Of a stretch of 64,000 nucleotides of DNA, positions 8,154 through 17,551 are shown piece after piece. Both the position numbers and the translations under genes were made by a program. The notes beneath the pieces are model-generated. The model made no database searches. It had not been told where the DNA came from and worked only from the letters and a program-made list of their open reading frames with translations. This stretch comes from Acidobacteriota bacterium (GTDB taxonomy: Bacteria > Acidobacteriota > Vicinamibacteria > Vicinamibacterales > 2-12-FULL-66-21). The DNA is taken from NCBI GenBank assembly GCA_003222675.1, contig QHWT01000048.1, positions 62,001 to 126,000 of the forward strand, read 5' to 3'. Each line of letters opens with the position of its first letter. Within the stretch, counting starts at the first letter, position 1.

Positions 8154-9311
8154 CTACTTCGACAGCTCCACTACGTCGAGGTACCTCTGGATTCGCCCTT
8201 CGTTGACGGCGGTGAGCAGCACCATGATCGGGTTGAGCAGTGTGACGGAGCGCGGCGTCGGCGGAATCGCCGGCAAGGGCGCGAACTGGAAGCCTCCACG
8301 GCCGGCATTGTTGAAGTAGGCGCGGATGAACGTGCTGCGATCGCCGATCGGGAGCGCCGCCACGTTGCCGTAGAACCGCTGCCACTCGTCTCCCCTGAAC
8401 AGGTACTGCTCGACGTTCGACGTATAGAACGCCGTCACGCTGCCGCCGCGCTCGCGAAGGTACGCGCCGACGTCGCGCAGGGCCTTTGGTCCGGCGAAAT
8501 CCCCGACGACTGGAACGATCACGTTGCGGATCTCGAGATCGCGCAGCACCTGGTAGTTGTCCTCCGTCGCGAGGTAACTGCGGTGTCGGCCCTCCCCGTC
8601 ACTCTCGACCATCAGATCGCGATAGCTCGGGAACGGCGCCCACCCTGGGCCGCGGCCGAACGAATATCGGATATCGGGTCCCGCTGAATAGAACGATCGA
8701 TAGACATACTCGATCGCCCGGAGATCCCCGCTCGACAGGCCGAAGCGATGGTGACCCTGCAGCCATCCTTCGACGTCGTGCAGGTTGCGCTCGAAGGCCT
8801 GTTCGTCCCCCTGCGCGTGCTCGAACGCGGCGAACAGCGTCTCGGCTGATACCGACGGATCGAGCTCGGACGGCGGTTCCCGCGAGAAGAGCCGCGACAG
8901 GAACTCGTCGCGCGTCGGCGACATTTCGATGAGGGCCTTGTACATCAGATGCAGCAGCATGTTCTGCCGCCGGATGTCGACGATGAAGGCGATCTTCGGC
9001 TTGAGCGCGACGATGTAGGTGAAGTTCTGATCGGGCCCGACGCCGAGATAGGCGCTGGCGGAGCCGAGCTGCCGCTGCAGCACCGGTATCACGTGCTGGA
9101 ACGTCGTCTCGTTCGAGACCAGGTTGTCGGACCGGAAGAACCCGCCCGGTTCCGAGAAGGTCGACACCATCGACCAGAATTCGCGGTCGTCGAGCCGCGG
9201 CGGAAGGCCCTGCCCGACACGACGCGCCGTCGGCGTGAGGCACAGGAGCAGGGACGCCGCGGCAATCGCGAGCACGCCGATGCGGGAAAACGCGCGCCGG
9301 ACCTCGGGCAC
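8154..9311 (-). CDS. Membrane-anchored protein of unknown function (LIC_10091-like)
   Basis: A 385-residue protein with an N-terminal membrane or signal segment (GVLAIAAASLLLCL) and a soluble region. The soluble region holds FWSMVSTFSEPGGFFRSDN, VGPDQNFTYIVALKPKIAF and IVDIRRQNMLLHLMYKAL. This set recalls a conserved family sometimes named LIC_10091, whose function I do not know. GPDQNFTYI plus IVDIR has the look of a Rossmann-type methyltransferase start, but I see no clear SAM motif. The GTG at 9311 is preferred over a TTG at 9347 because TATCAT (9320-9325) ends exactly 8 nt upstream, as for several other genes here. Confidence 0.6.
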   Translation of the reverse strand: MPEVRRAFSRIGVLAIAAASLLLCLTPTARRVGQGLPPRLDDREFWSMVSTFSEPGGFFRSDNLVSNETTFQHVIPVLQRQLGSASAYLGVGPDQNFTYIVALKPKIAFIVDIRRQNMLLHLMYKALIEMSPTRDEFLSRLFSREPPSELDPSVSAETLFAAFEHAQGDEQAFERNLHDVEGWLQGHHRFGLSSGDLRAIEYVYRSFYSAGPDIRYSFGRGPGWAPFPSYRDLMVESDGEGRHRSYLATEDNYQVLRDLEIRNVIVPVVGDFAGPKALRDVGAYLRERGGSVTAFYTSNVEQYLFRGDEWQRFYGNVAALPIGDRSTFIRAYFNNAGRGGFQFAPLPAIPPTPRSVTLLNPIMVLLTAVNEGRIQRYLDVVELSK

Positions 9312-9373
9312 CGCGTCCGATGATAGTCCGAGGCCTCGTCGGAACAAAACGCGAGTGTTGAGTCGCGGTTTCT

Positions 9374-9868
9374 AATGGGACCTTCGTCATCGGCATTGTG
9401 ATCAGCACGAGGTCGCTGGTCAGTGTGCCGTGCGATATGGCGATGCGGCCCTCGCGCGAGACGACCCCATTGAAGACGATGTCCCCGATCGGCCTGCCGA
9501 TTTGCCGCGGTGCGCTGCCGGCGATCGGTTTGATCCACAGCGAGACTGGCCGTTTACTCGGGTCCGGGTAGATGAAGGATTTTCCGTCCGCGGCAAATCG
9601 TGCCGAGGTGGGCATGCCGGGCAGCAACTCCACCGCACCCCGGTGACCGGGAGCAGACCCACGTCATCCCGCCGATGCCGTCCCCGCGCCGTGTCCCGGC
9701 CGTCAGCCGCGTCCAGTCGCCACCCTGGAGCGACCCGACGTCGATCCCGGCAGTAATCTCCGTCTGCGCGGTCGCGATCGAGTGGCCGTCCGCGGAGACG
9801 CTGACGCCGTTGTACGAGTTCAGATCGTTGGTCACGCGGGCCCGCTCGCCCGATGGATTAAAGGGGTT
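9374..9868 (-). pseudogene. Broken WD40/TolB-type propeller remnant
   Basis: Two reading frames carry consecutive pieces of one protein. The first reads ARVTNDLNSYNGVSVSADG through GDWTRLTAGTRRGDGIG. The second reads ELLPGMPTSARFAADGKSF through IKPIAGSAPRQIGRPIGD and SREGRIAISHGTLTSD. This is the C-terminus of the WD40-like propeller found in Acidobacterial serine/threonine kinases and TolB-like proteins. At least one frameshift (near 9630) separates them. The 5' part is gone and is replaced by the tandem array starting at 9868. Confidence 0.65.
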
Positions 9869-10019
9869 CACGGTTCACGGTTCACGGTTCACGGTTCAAA
9901 GGGTTCACGGTTCAAAGGGTTCACGGTTCAAAGGGTTCACGGTTCAAAGGGTTCGGGTAGTGGGATCTGAACCCTGAACCTCGTGAACCGTGAACCGTGA
10001 ACCGTGAACCCGTGAACCC
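9868..10019. repeat. GTTCACG/GTTCAAAGG tandem array with inverted CGTGAAC half
   Basis: The left half has four GGTTCAC units, then alternating GGTTCAAAG and GGTTCAC units up to about 9952. The right half (about 9968-10017) has the inverted units CCTGAAC and CCGTGAAC. The two halves can pair to a long hairpin. It fills the space between a gene remnant and the stop codon of the peptidase gene at 10022, whose last codons border the array. Confidence 0.9.
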
Positions 10020-10021
10020 CG

Positions 10022-11080
10022 TCAGCGTCGCCAGGTGTGCTGGACGTCGGCGTCGGTGATGTTGAACAGCAGCAGCGCCTGCTCGAGCGACGTGCCGTTG
10101 CCGACGTATTGCAGGAAGACCGGAAAATTCGAGCCGAGGCGATGCGCCAGCATGCGCGCGGCCGTAAAGCCCTGCGCATATGCGAGCAGCGCGTCCGCGC
10201 CATCGAGGCGCCCGAAGCTCTGTTCCAGCTCGCTCATCGGGATGGTTGTCCTGGCCGTGCGCAGCCGCTGTTCGAGCCACGCGTGATCGACCGGCTCGAA
10301 ATACGTCGCGAGCCCTTCGTTCAGCCAGAACGGCAGTCCGCGCGGCGCGAGGCTTCGAAGTGCCGCGTGCACGTACTCGTGCGTGACGACGCGATCGAGC
10401 TCGCCGGGAGTGCGCAGCGAGCCGAGCACCGGAATCCGGATACGTCCGTCGTACGCCCCCGCGGCCCACGGCGGCGACTTGGTGACGTCGCGGAACTGCT
10501 CGCGCGAATACAGAATCGCGGTGATCGTTTCCGGCGGATAGACGCCAAGCGAGCTGCCAACGCGCGCATACGCCGCTTCGAGCGCATTCGACACGCGCGC
10601 GGCGATCACCTGCTGCTCGGGGCCCTCGAACAGGATGTTGAAGCGGACGCCGGGCCGGGTCGTGAACCCCGAGTGCAGCTCCGCTTCCTTCTTCCAGTCT
10701 TCGAGCTGTTTATAGGCGCTACGGTTGCCGGGCTGGATCTGCAGCGCGCGCTCGTACGATTTGATCGCGAGATCCAGATCGCCCTGCGCGTAGGCGAACT
10801 GTCCCAGCAGGTACGCGGCATACGCGAAGTCGGGCTCGATTTCGAGTGCACGCTTCAGCACAGAGATCGCCTGATCGTCCCGTCCGAGCAGGTGCGACGC
10901 CATCGCGGAGCCCGCCAGCGACCCGGCGTCGCGCGGATTGTCCGCGAGCGCCCGGCGAAAAGCGGCGGCCGCTTTCTCGCCGTCACCGCGTTCGATAGCC
11001 TCCCACCCGGTGCGTGCGGGCCCTTCCGTCATGCTTTGCGGGGCGCGCGCCAGGAGGAAGAGACAAAGCAGGAGCGTCAT
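10022..11080 (-). CDS. Exported TPR protein with gluzincin (peptidase MA-like) domain
   Basis: A 352-residue protein. It has a short signal peptide (TLLLCLFLLARA), then three TPR repeats at about residues 20-125 (FRRALADNPRDAGSLAGSAM, LKRALEIEPDFAYAAYLLGQ, YERALQIQPGNRSAYKQL). A zincin-like domain follows with HEYVHA near residue 236 and WLNEGLATYFE about 20 residues later. HExxH plus the downstream Glu is the gluzincin metal-site pattern of the peptidase-MA family. It should act in the periplasm on unknown substrates. The upstream ATG at 11146 is rejected because the extra residues are encoded by repeat DNA. Confidence 0.75.
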   Translation of the reverse strand: MTLLLCLFLLARAPQSMTEGPARTGWEAIERGDGEKAAAAFRRALADNPRDAGSLAGSAMASHLLGRDDQAISVLKRALEIEPDFAYAAYLLGQFAYAQGDLDLAIKSYERALQIQPGNRSAYKQLEDWKKEAELHSGFTTRPGVRFNILFEGPEQQVIAARVSNALEAAYARVGSSLGVYPPETITAILYSREQFRDVTKSPPWAAGAYDGRIRIPVLGSLRTPGELDRVVTHEYVHAALRSLAPRGLPFWLNEGLATYFEPVDHAWLEQRLRTARTTIPMSELEQSFGRLDGADALLAYAQGFTAARMLAHRLGSNFPVFLQYVGNGTSLEQALLLFNITDADVQHTWRR

Positions 11081-11286
11081 CGTAGCAGACTCGGGATCCG
11101 GGATCCGGGGCGCGGCGTGCGGAATCCGAATCACAGGCAGGAGCAAATGGAATGCCGTTACAGCTACAGCCGCTTCGGACCGAAACGGAGAGACGCCGAT
11201 ATGCGCGGATTACGATTGTGACAGCGCAATCACGAAATCGGGATGGATGAACTCACCAAATCACCAAATCACGCATTCATCAAATC
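11081..11286. repeat. Gene-free gap with GGGATCC and AAATCACC short repeats
   Basis: Near 11088-11128 are GACTCGGGATCC/GGGATCCGGGG units and a weak inverse. At about 11246-11286 are AACTCACC, AAATCACC, AAATCACG and CATTCATC units directly before the next stop codon. No open reading frame with support was seen. Confidence 0.6.
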
Positions 11287-12078
11287 CTAGTGTGTCATCC
11301 CATAGATCACGTAGTTCACACCGAGCTTGTACGCCTCGTTCGACAGATCGATAGGCGTGAAACCGGTGTCCGAGTACTCCCAGTACTCGGAGACATCGTT
11401 GTTGAAGTTGGCAATCAACTGCAGTGGCTTCGACGCGTCATTGTGCGGGAACATGCCGTAGAAGATTGGCGTGCCGCGATCGTAGTACTGCACGAAGTTC
11501 AGCGTCGGAATGTCGAAGAACGAATGGAAGATGGGATGGTCGAGCGTGAGCGCCACCGGCTGTTCCCCCGGCAGCACGCGCTGCATCGTCGCGCGGAAGT
11601 TCTCCCAGTCGTACGGCCCGCGGAAATCGTCGAAGATGATGAAGCCTCCCTTGAGCATGTAATCATGCAGCGCGAGCGCTTCGCGGTCGTCGAGCGACAT
11701 GAAGCCCGGCTCGGTGGCATACACAACGGGATAGCGGAAGAGGTCCGGTTCGCCGACATCGACGACCCGGGTGCCGTCGACGTGCGGGTTCATGTTCGTC
11801 ACGCTGTTGAGAATCTTGACGAGGCTCCGCTCCGATCGCCGGCCCTCGCCCCCGCCGTAATAGCCGTGGGCCCAGGCGGGCAGGCCACGGAAGTAGTAGC
11901 CGCCGGGCGCGGTCGTGAATCGCAGGCGCGCGAACACGAAGCGGCCGTCATCCGCGGGTGGCGGATCGACCGGCACGTCCACGCCGCCGGTCAACCAGCG
12001 CTGGCCAAAGGCGCGGACTGCCGGAACCAGGAGAATGCAGGCGAGAACCGGAATCAGCAGCACCTGGCGGCGAGGCAT
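11287..12078 (-). CDS. Exported DUF4159 protein
   Basis: A 263-residue protein with a signal peptide at 1-27 (LLIPVLACILLVPAVRAFG). A DUF4159 fold follows: FVFARLRFTTAPGGYYFRG, SERSLVKILNSVTN, PVVYATEPGFMSLDDREALA, LKGGFIIFDDFRGPYDW, and DLSNEAYKLGVNYVIYGMTH at the end. DUF4159 resembles a glutamine-amidotransferase-like alpha/beta fold and often sits beside MoxR/DUF58 membrane clusters, which are not present here. Its role is unknown. The start is chosen for the signal peptide, because upstream residues come from repeat DNA. Confidence 0.8.
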   Translation of the reverse strand: MPRRQVLLIPVLACILLVPAVRAFGQRWLTGGVDVPVDPPPADDGRFVFARLRFTTAPGGYYFRGLPAWAHGYYGGGEGRRSERSLVKILNSVTNMNPHVDGTRVVDVGEPDLFRYPVVYATEPGFMSLDDREALALHDYMLKGGFIIFDDFRGPYDWENFRATMQRVLPGEQPVALTLDHPIFHSFFDIPTLNFVQYYDRGTPIFYGMFPHNDASKPLQLIANFNNDVSEYWEYSDTGFTPIDLSNEAYKLGVNYVIYGMTH

Positions 12079-12144
12079 GGCAGCGCCCCCGCGCGCGCGG
12101 GGGGCCGGGGCGCGCGTTTCGTCCCAGTGTACCATCGCGCGCTC

Positions 12145-12590
12145 GTTGATCTGCTCCGCGTTCATCCGCGCCGTCCGCGGCCCGCGTTGATCTGCGCCAC
12201 ACTTCACACCCCACTTTCCACCACCGCCCGGACGCCGCGCGACCGGTGCGACGACATCGACTCAGTGGCCAGAAGTGAGCGCGTCTGTCTTGTTGATTGC
12301 AGCGTGCCGCGCGGACGATTCTCACGCAGAGCTGATTCTTGTCTCGAGGCGCGGAGCGCGCCGAGAGGCCGCTTCCGTGCACCTACCGCCGTGCCGCGCT
12401 TCGCGCCGGCCGGAGACCGGGCGACGGCGGACGTGCTGACGCGCGGCGCCTCCTCAATTTGTCCGCGCGGCACTCAGTAGCTGTTTTCGTTCGCCGTCGT
12501 TCAGTGCTGTTCCGTTTCCTTGTGTGGTTGCGCTGCGCCTCCGCGAGCTCTGCGCGAATCGTACGTGGACAAGTGGCTGTCGCCAAAGGC
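12145..12590. repeat. Gene-free stretch with two repeat families
   Basis: From 12145 to 12205 there are GTTGATCTGC/ATCCGCG units. From 12300 to 12590 there is a large array of the type seen at 6489: GCGCGGACGATTCTCACGC, GGCGCGGAGCGCGCC on the left and TGCGCCTCCGCGAGCTCTGC with CGAATCGTACGTGGACAAG on the right. The last piece also ends the 7250-7520 array. No gene is supported. Confidence 0.6.
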
Positions 12591-12656
12591 CATCTCCACT
12601 CGGCCGGCCTCGCGGATCGTGGTATCGTCAAAGAACCTGCCGACTTCGGAGGACCC

Positions 12657-13106
12657 ATGACATCCCGACTCCTTCTGGCCTGCCTCTTGGCCGCGACGCC
12701 GCTCGCGGCACAGCAGGAACAGGAACGCCCAAAGATCCCCAGCGACTCGCTCGAGGTCACGATCACCGGATGCCTGAACAAGCGCATGCTCGAGGCGTCC
12801 GACGTGCGGCAGACCGACGTGCAGAGCGGACCGGTGGTCCGCAATCACGCGTTCAGGCTTGCGGGCAAGAAGGATCTGATCGAGATCGTGAAGAAGAATA
12901 ACAAGCAGCGCGTCGAGGTCACGGGGTTGATCAAGAAGTCGGCCCTGATCGAACCGGGCTTGCGCTTCAAGGGCGGCCGCGTGATCGTCGGGGGCGGCAC
13001 CAACGGCACCGCCCCGGGTCCCAGCACGGCGCCGGATCCCGCGCAGAACGTCGTCGTGCTCGATATGTCGTCGATACAGGTCGTCGGCGGCAGTTGCCGG
13101 GAGTGA
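12657..13106 (+). CDS. Exported small protein of unknown function
   Basis: A 149-residue protein. A signal peptide covers residues 1-19 (ends ATPLAAQQ). The mature part starts with a conserved-looking SLEVTITGCLNKRMLEAS and has an OB-fold-like pattern (HAFRLAGKKDLIEIVKKNN, RVEVTGLIKKS, VVLDMSSIQVVGGSC). It resembles the small exported proteins in Acidobacteria that have an OB-like (tRNA_anti-like) region. The function is unknown. A Shine-Dalgarno sequence (GGAGGA) lies 5 nt before the ATG, and the gene is convergent with rho. Confidence 0.7.
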   Translation: MTSRLLLACLLAATPLAAQQEQERPKIPSDSLEVTITGCLNKRMLEASDVRQTDVQSGPVVRNHAFRLAGKKDLIEIVKKNNKQRVEVTGLIKKSALIEPGLRFKGGRVIVGGGTNGTAPGPSTAPDPAQNVVVLDMSSIQVVGGSCRE

Positions 13107-13117
13107 ATCCTGTCAAT

Positions 13118-13185
13118 GATCTGGTAGGCCGCGTCTTTAGATCCGGCCTCCGCAGACCGGCGGGTCTGAAGACCCGCCCTACGAT
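13118..13185. terminator. Pair of GGGTCT/AGACCC-type hairpins between convergent genes
   Basis: GGCCGCGTCTTTAGATCCGGCC (in pieces, about 13124-13145) and GCGGGTCTGAAGACCCGC (about 13153-13170), followed by CCTACGAT. They belong to the same family as the palindromes at 3386 and 16848 and lie between the stop codons of the exported protein gene and rho. A bidirectional terminator is likely but there is no U-tract. Confidence 0.55.
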
Positions 13186-13212
13186 CTTGAACGTTCGGGA
13201 ATTGCTGCGGCG

Positions 13213-14697
<1,485 letters not shown>

Positions 14698-14825
14698 GGT
14701 GACTGCTGGCGTTAGGTGGCTGTTACGATGTCTGAAACTTACGGGTTGATTCAACGGTCGCCGGCCGCGGCGTCTCGAGGTCGCGGGGGACCTCTGTCGT
14801 GAGGAAGTCTGTCTCGTTGATTCGG

Positions 14826-14854
14826 AGTATAGGACCGGCACCGGGCCCTGTCAA
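14826..14854 (-). promoter_or_regulatory. Sigma70-type promoter of rho
   Basis: Read on the minus strand: TTGACA (14854-14849), a 17-nt spacer, TATACT (14831-14826). Expected start near 14819, giving a leader of about 122 nt before the rho ATG at 14697. Rho leaders are often autoregulated by Rho itself. That is known for other species and only inferred here. Confidence 0.85.
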
Positions 14855-14909
14855 ATGGTGGGTCCATTGCGGATTGGCGACTCCAGTCTGGAATCCTAGT
14901 GACCGGCCA

Positions 14910-15278
14910 CTAGTAACGTCCTGGCGAATCGCCGATGCCGATGATGCTGCAGGCGATGATTGGCGTGATCCCGAGCGCGCGCGCCCGATCGACGACTTGC
15001 GGATCATCGGCGCCCGGATTGAGCCACACTTCGGCGATTCCCTTCTTCGCGAGATCATCCATCACACGCACGCCGACGTCGGGCGGCACGTACACGGTCG
15101 CCATGTCGATGGCCTCCGGCACGTCGAGTACCGACGCATACGTACGATGGCCTTCGACCTCCTGCTCGTTCGGATTGATCGCGATCACGCGAAATCCCTG
15201 ACGCTCGAACGCGCGCAACGCCTTGTTGCCGTACTTGCCGCGATTGGATGAGGCGCCGATCACTGCGACGGTTTTCAT
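14910..15278 (-). CDS. CoA-binding (YccU-like) domain protein
   Basis: A 122-residue single-domain Rossmann protein of the CoA_binding_2 family. The N-terminal glycine-rich turn VAVIGASSNRGKYGNKA (residues 4-20) binds the nucleotide part of CoA in this family. Conserved NPNEQEVEG, SVLDVPEAIDMATVYVPP, EVWLNPGADD and CSIIGIG follow. It may be a small-molecule CoA or NAD-type binding regulator, and its real job is unknown. CATAAT ends 6 nt before the ATG, so the mRNA may be leaderless. Confidence 0.85.
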   Translation of the reverse strand: MKTVAVIGASSNRGKYGNKALRAFERQGFRVIAINPNEQEVEGHRTYASVLDVPEAIDMATVYVPPDVGVRVMDDLAKKGIAEVWLNPGADDPQVVDRARALGITPIIACSIIGIGDSPGRY

Positions 15279-15284
15279 CGCTGC

Positions 15285-15313
15285 ATTATGCGGCTTCTCT
15301 CTTGCCCTGGCAC
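15285..15313 (-). promoter_or_regulatory. Possible leaderless promoter of the CoA-binding gene
   Basis: Minus strand: GTGCCA (15313-15308), a 17-nt spacer, CATAAT (15290-15285), then 6 nt to the ATG at 15278. No Shine-Dalgarno sequence fits. Confidence 0.5.
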
Positions 15314-15323
15314 CTGCGAGGAG

Positions 15324-15653
15324 GTGCGTGTGACAGACTGGACGAACTCGCGCGACTCCGTGCGACGGCTGGCGGCACCGGCGCCATCCATCCTCGTCGC
15401 CGGCCACGGTCAGCCGATGTCGGGTGAAGCGATGCGCGAGCGAGCGCTTGTACGTGCTTGCTTGCGGAGCATTTCGACAGGATCGAGGGTCCGCGCTTCG
15501 GCCGGTACGCGACGCAGCCGGCTATCAGGCGTGGTGCGGCTGCCGCCGGATCCGCTGCCGAAAATCCTGGCGGGCATCGGCGCGATCGCCGCGATGGCTG
15601 GGCTGGTCCGGGCTGCCAGGGCAACGGTGCGACGCCGGCAAGTGGCGGCGTAG
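15324..15653 (+). pseudogene. C-terminal remnant of an MBL-fold metallohydrolase
   Basis: One frame gives SVRRLAAPAPSILVAGHGQP and MSGEAMRERA. A second frame gives LAEHFDRIEGPRFGRYATQP. The first frame resumes with RLPPDPLPKILAGIGAIAAM. In intact MBL-fold hydrolases these three pieces are continuous (GHG-x-PM-x-GE, a phenylalanine/Asp helix, a GRYV-x-x-PA tail, a C-terminal helix). Two frameshifts and loss of the HxHxDH metal site show that the gene is dead. It ends 24 bp before amrS. Confidence 0.6.
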
Positions 15654-15677
15654 CGCTGGTCAATTTATAGTGACTGT

Positions 15678-16799
15678 ATGGCTTCGCTCGCGGAAGTGCT
15701 CGAGGTTCGGACCGCCGAGGCCGCCCCCGAGCTCGTCGAGAAGATCTCGAAGGATCGGATCCGCTGCTACGCCTGCGGCCACGAGTGCCCGATTCCCGAT
15801 GGCGCGGTCGGCGTGTGCAAGGTGCGCTTCAATCGCGGCGGGCGTCTGCACGTGCCGTTTGGCTACGTTGGCGGCGTGCAGTGCGATCCGATCGAGAAGA
15901 AGCCGTTCTTCCACGCGCACCCGGGTGCGCTCGCCTACAGCTTCGGCATGCTCGGCTGCGACCTTCACTGCTCGTACTGCCAGAACTGGGTCACTTCACA
16001 GGCGCTGCGCGATCCAACCGCGGTGTCGCCGCCGCTCGACGCGACGCCCGACGCGCTCGTCGCGGACGCAACGCGCCTGCGGGCGCGTGTCGTGGTGTCG
16101 ACCTACAACGAACCACTGATTACCAGCGAGTGGGCCGTGGCGATCTTTCGGAAGGCGCGCGCCGCGGGCCTCCTCACCGCGTACGTGTCGAACGGCAACG
16201 GCACGCCGCGCGTGCTGAATTACATCAGACCTTGGATCGATCTCTACAAGGTCGATCTCAAGAGCTTTGACGACCGGCACTACCGTCAACTCGGCGGCCG
16301 CATCGAGCCGATCCTGAACACGATCCGCGCCCTCCACGAGATGGGCATCTGGCTCGAGATCGTGACGCTCCTCATTCCGGGATTCAACGACGCGGAAGAT
16401 GAACTGCAGCGCCTCACCGCATTTCTGGCGTCGGTGTCTCCCTACATCCCGTGGCACGTGACGGCGTTTCATAAGGACTATCGCATGAACGATCCGGAGA
16501 ACACGACGCCGGAGATGCTGGTGCGCGCGGCGCAGATAGGAAAAGCCGCAGGCCTGCGGTACATCTACGCGGGCAACGTCCCGGGACAGGTGGGCGACCT
16601 CGAACACACGCGGTGTCACCAGTGTTCAGCGATGCTCATCGAGCGTTATGGGTATTACATCCGGAGTTACCGGATCACCACGCAGGGCGGCTGCCCCGAA
16701 TGCGGGACCGCAATTCCGGGCCGCTGGGGCGCCCGGTTCGAGGGGCAGGTCACGTCGACGCCGTTCCTCCCCGGCACGCGGCGCCTGCGCACCTTGTAG
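15678..16799 (+). CDS. amrS: AmmeMemoRadiSam system radical SAM enzyme
   Basis: A 373-residue radical SAM protein of the AmrS family. The N-terminal CYACGHECPIPDGAVGVC is the conserved cysteine module of this family (residues about 32-50). The [4Fe-4S] motif is LGCDLHCSYCQNW (C94, C98, C101), followed by the SAM-binding STYNEPLIT and a C-terminal region with CHQCSAMLIERYGYYIRSY and a further C-x-x-C. Family members occur with AmmA/MEMO-like partners. Neither partner is in this window, and the reaction in this organism is unknown. It is convergent with the next gene. Confidence 0.9.
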   Translation: MASLAEVLEVRTAEAAPELVEKISKDRIRCYACGHECPIPDGAVGVCKVRFNRGGRLHVPFGYVGGVQCDPIEKKPFFHAHPGALAYSFGMLGCDLHCSYCQNWVTSQALRDPTAVSPPLDATPDALVADATRLRARVVVSTYNEPLITSEWAVAIFRKARAAGLLTAYVSNGNGTPRVLNYIRPWIDLYKVDLKSFDDRHYRQLGGRIEPILNTIRALHEMGIWLEIVTLLIPGFNDAEDELQRLTAFLASVSPYIPWHVTAFHKDYRMNDPENTTPEMLVRAAQIGKAAGLRYIYAGNVPGQVGDLEHTRCHQCSAMLIERYGYYIRSYRITTQGGCPECGTAIPGRWGARFEGQVTSTPFLPGTRRLRTL

Positions 16800-16876
16800 G
16801 CCCGGTCGACCGCGGCGCCTCTGAAGAGACGCCCTACAAGCGACTGTAGGCCGGGTCTTCAGACCCGGCGTCTTTC
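16800..16876. terminator. GGGTCT/AGACCC-type hairpins between convergent stop codons
   Basis: An imperfect copy (GGCGCCTCTGAAGAGACGCC, about 16815-16834) and a clean palindrome GCCGGGTCTTCAGACCCGGC (about 16850-16869), each joined to a TGTAGG/CCTACA end. It occupies the whole gap between amrS and the minus-strand gene. Confidence 0.55.
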
Positions 16877-16877
16877 G

Positions 16878-17543
16878 TCAGCTCGCCTTCTTCAGATCGA
16901 ATCCCGCCACCTGCACTTCGAGATTGTGATTGATTCGGATCCCCGCGATGCCGTCGGCGGTCACCTGCGCGCGCGGAAGCTCGTGCACCTGCGTACCGCC
17001 AATCAAAAACGACACCTTGTCTCCTTCCACGTGAATCCCCAGCTCGTTGCTGGTCTTGAATCCCGCCTTCGCGACATTCGCGTCCTTCATCGGCGCTGCG
17101 GTGGTCCAGTCCACGATTGGCTTCGTCGTCGCGGCGTCGCGTGACTTGATCAGATACTTGCCGTCCTGGCGGATGAGGAAGTACGTGTAGCGCTGCGTGT
17201 CTTTGTCGAGATCGCTCCCGCCGATGAACAGGCCGTAGGCCTCCGGGTGCACGGAGGGTTTCATCTGGGAGAACGTGCCCTTCACGTCGTAGTTACCGCT
17301 GCCTTTCAGCGCAGGCTTGTAGTAGATCCCGGCGGGGCCCGTGGTGAACGTGAGCGTGTCCTTCTCTATCGTGACAATGACGGCGTTGAGCTTCGCCGAA
17401 GGGTCGTCAAGTCGCGCCTGCCAACCGTCCGGCATCTTGCCGGTGCCCTTTATCTGTTTGTCCGGATCGTGCTGCATGGGGCGCTGCTGCGCCGCCGCAG
17501 AAATTGTGACCGCCGCCAGCACGCCCAGGATGATCGAACGCAT
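16878..17543 (-). CDS. Exported DUF1080-like beta-sandwich protein
   Basis: A 221-residue protein with a signal peptide (residues 1-18, ending SAAAQ). The rest looks like the concanavalin-type fold of the 3-keto-disaccharide hydrolase/DUF1080 family: GIYYKPALKGSGNYDVKGTF, AYGLFIGGSDLDKDTQRYTY, LIRQDGKYLIKSR, SFLIGGTQVHELPRAQV and GIAGIRINHNLEVQVAGF. I see no proven catalytic residues. It lies 8 bp downstream of glcD on the same strand and is probably co-transcribed, which gives no clear functional link. Confidence 0.65.
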   Translation of the reverse strand: MRSIILGVLAAVTISAAAQQRPMQHDPDKQIKGTGKMPDGWQARLDDPSAKLNAVIVTIEKDTLTFTTGPAGIYYKPALKGSGNYDVKGTFSQMKPSVHPEAYGLFIGGSDLDKDTQRYTYFLIRQDGKYLIKSRDAATTKPIVDWTTAAPMKDANVAKAGFKTSNELGIHVEGDKVSFLIGGTQVHELPRAQVTADGIAGIRINHNLEVQVAGFDLKKAS

Positions 17544-17551
17544 GGATCCTC

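Noticed and set aside
9868-10019. CRISPR array
   Set aside because: Units are 7-9 nt without spacers of constant size, and there are no cas genes.
10037-11221. 394-codon plus-strand open frame
   Set aside because: It is antisense to the TPR/peptidase gene and has no motif.
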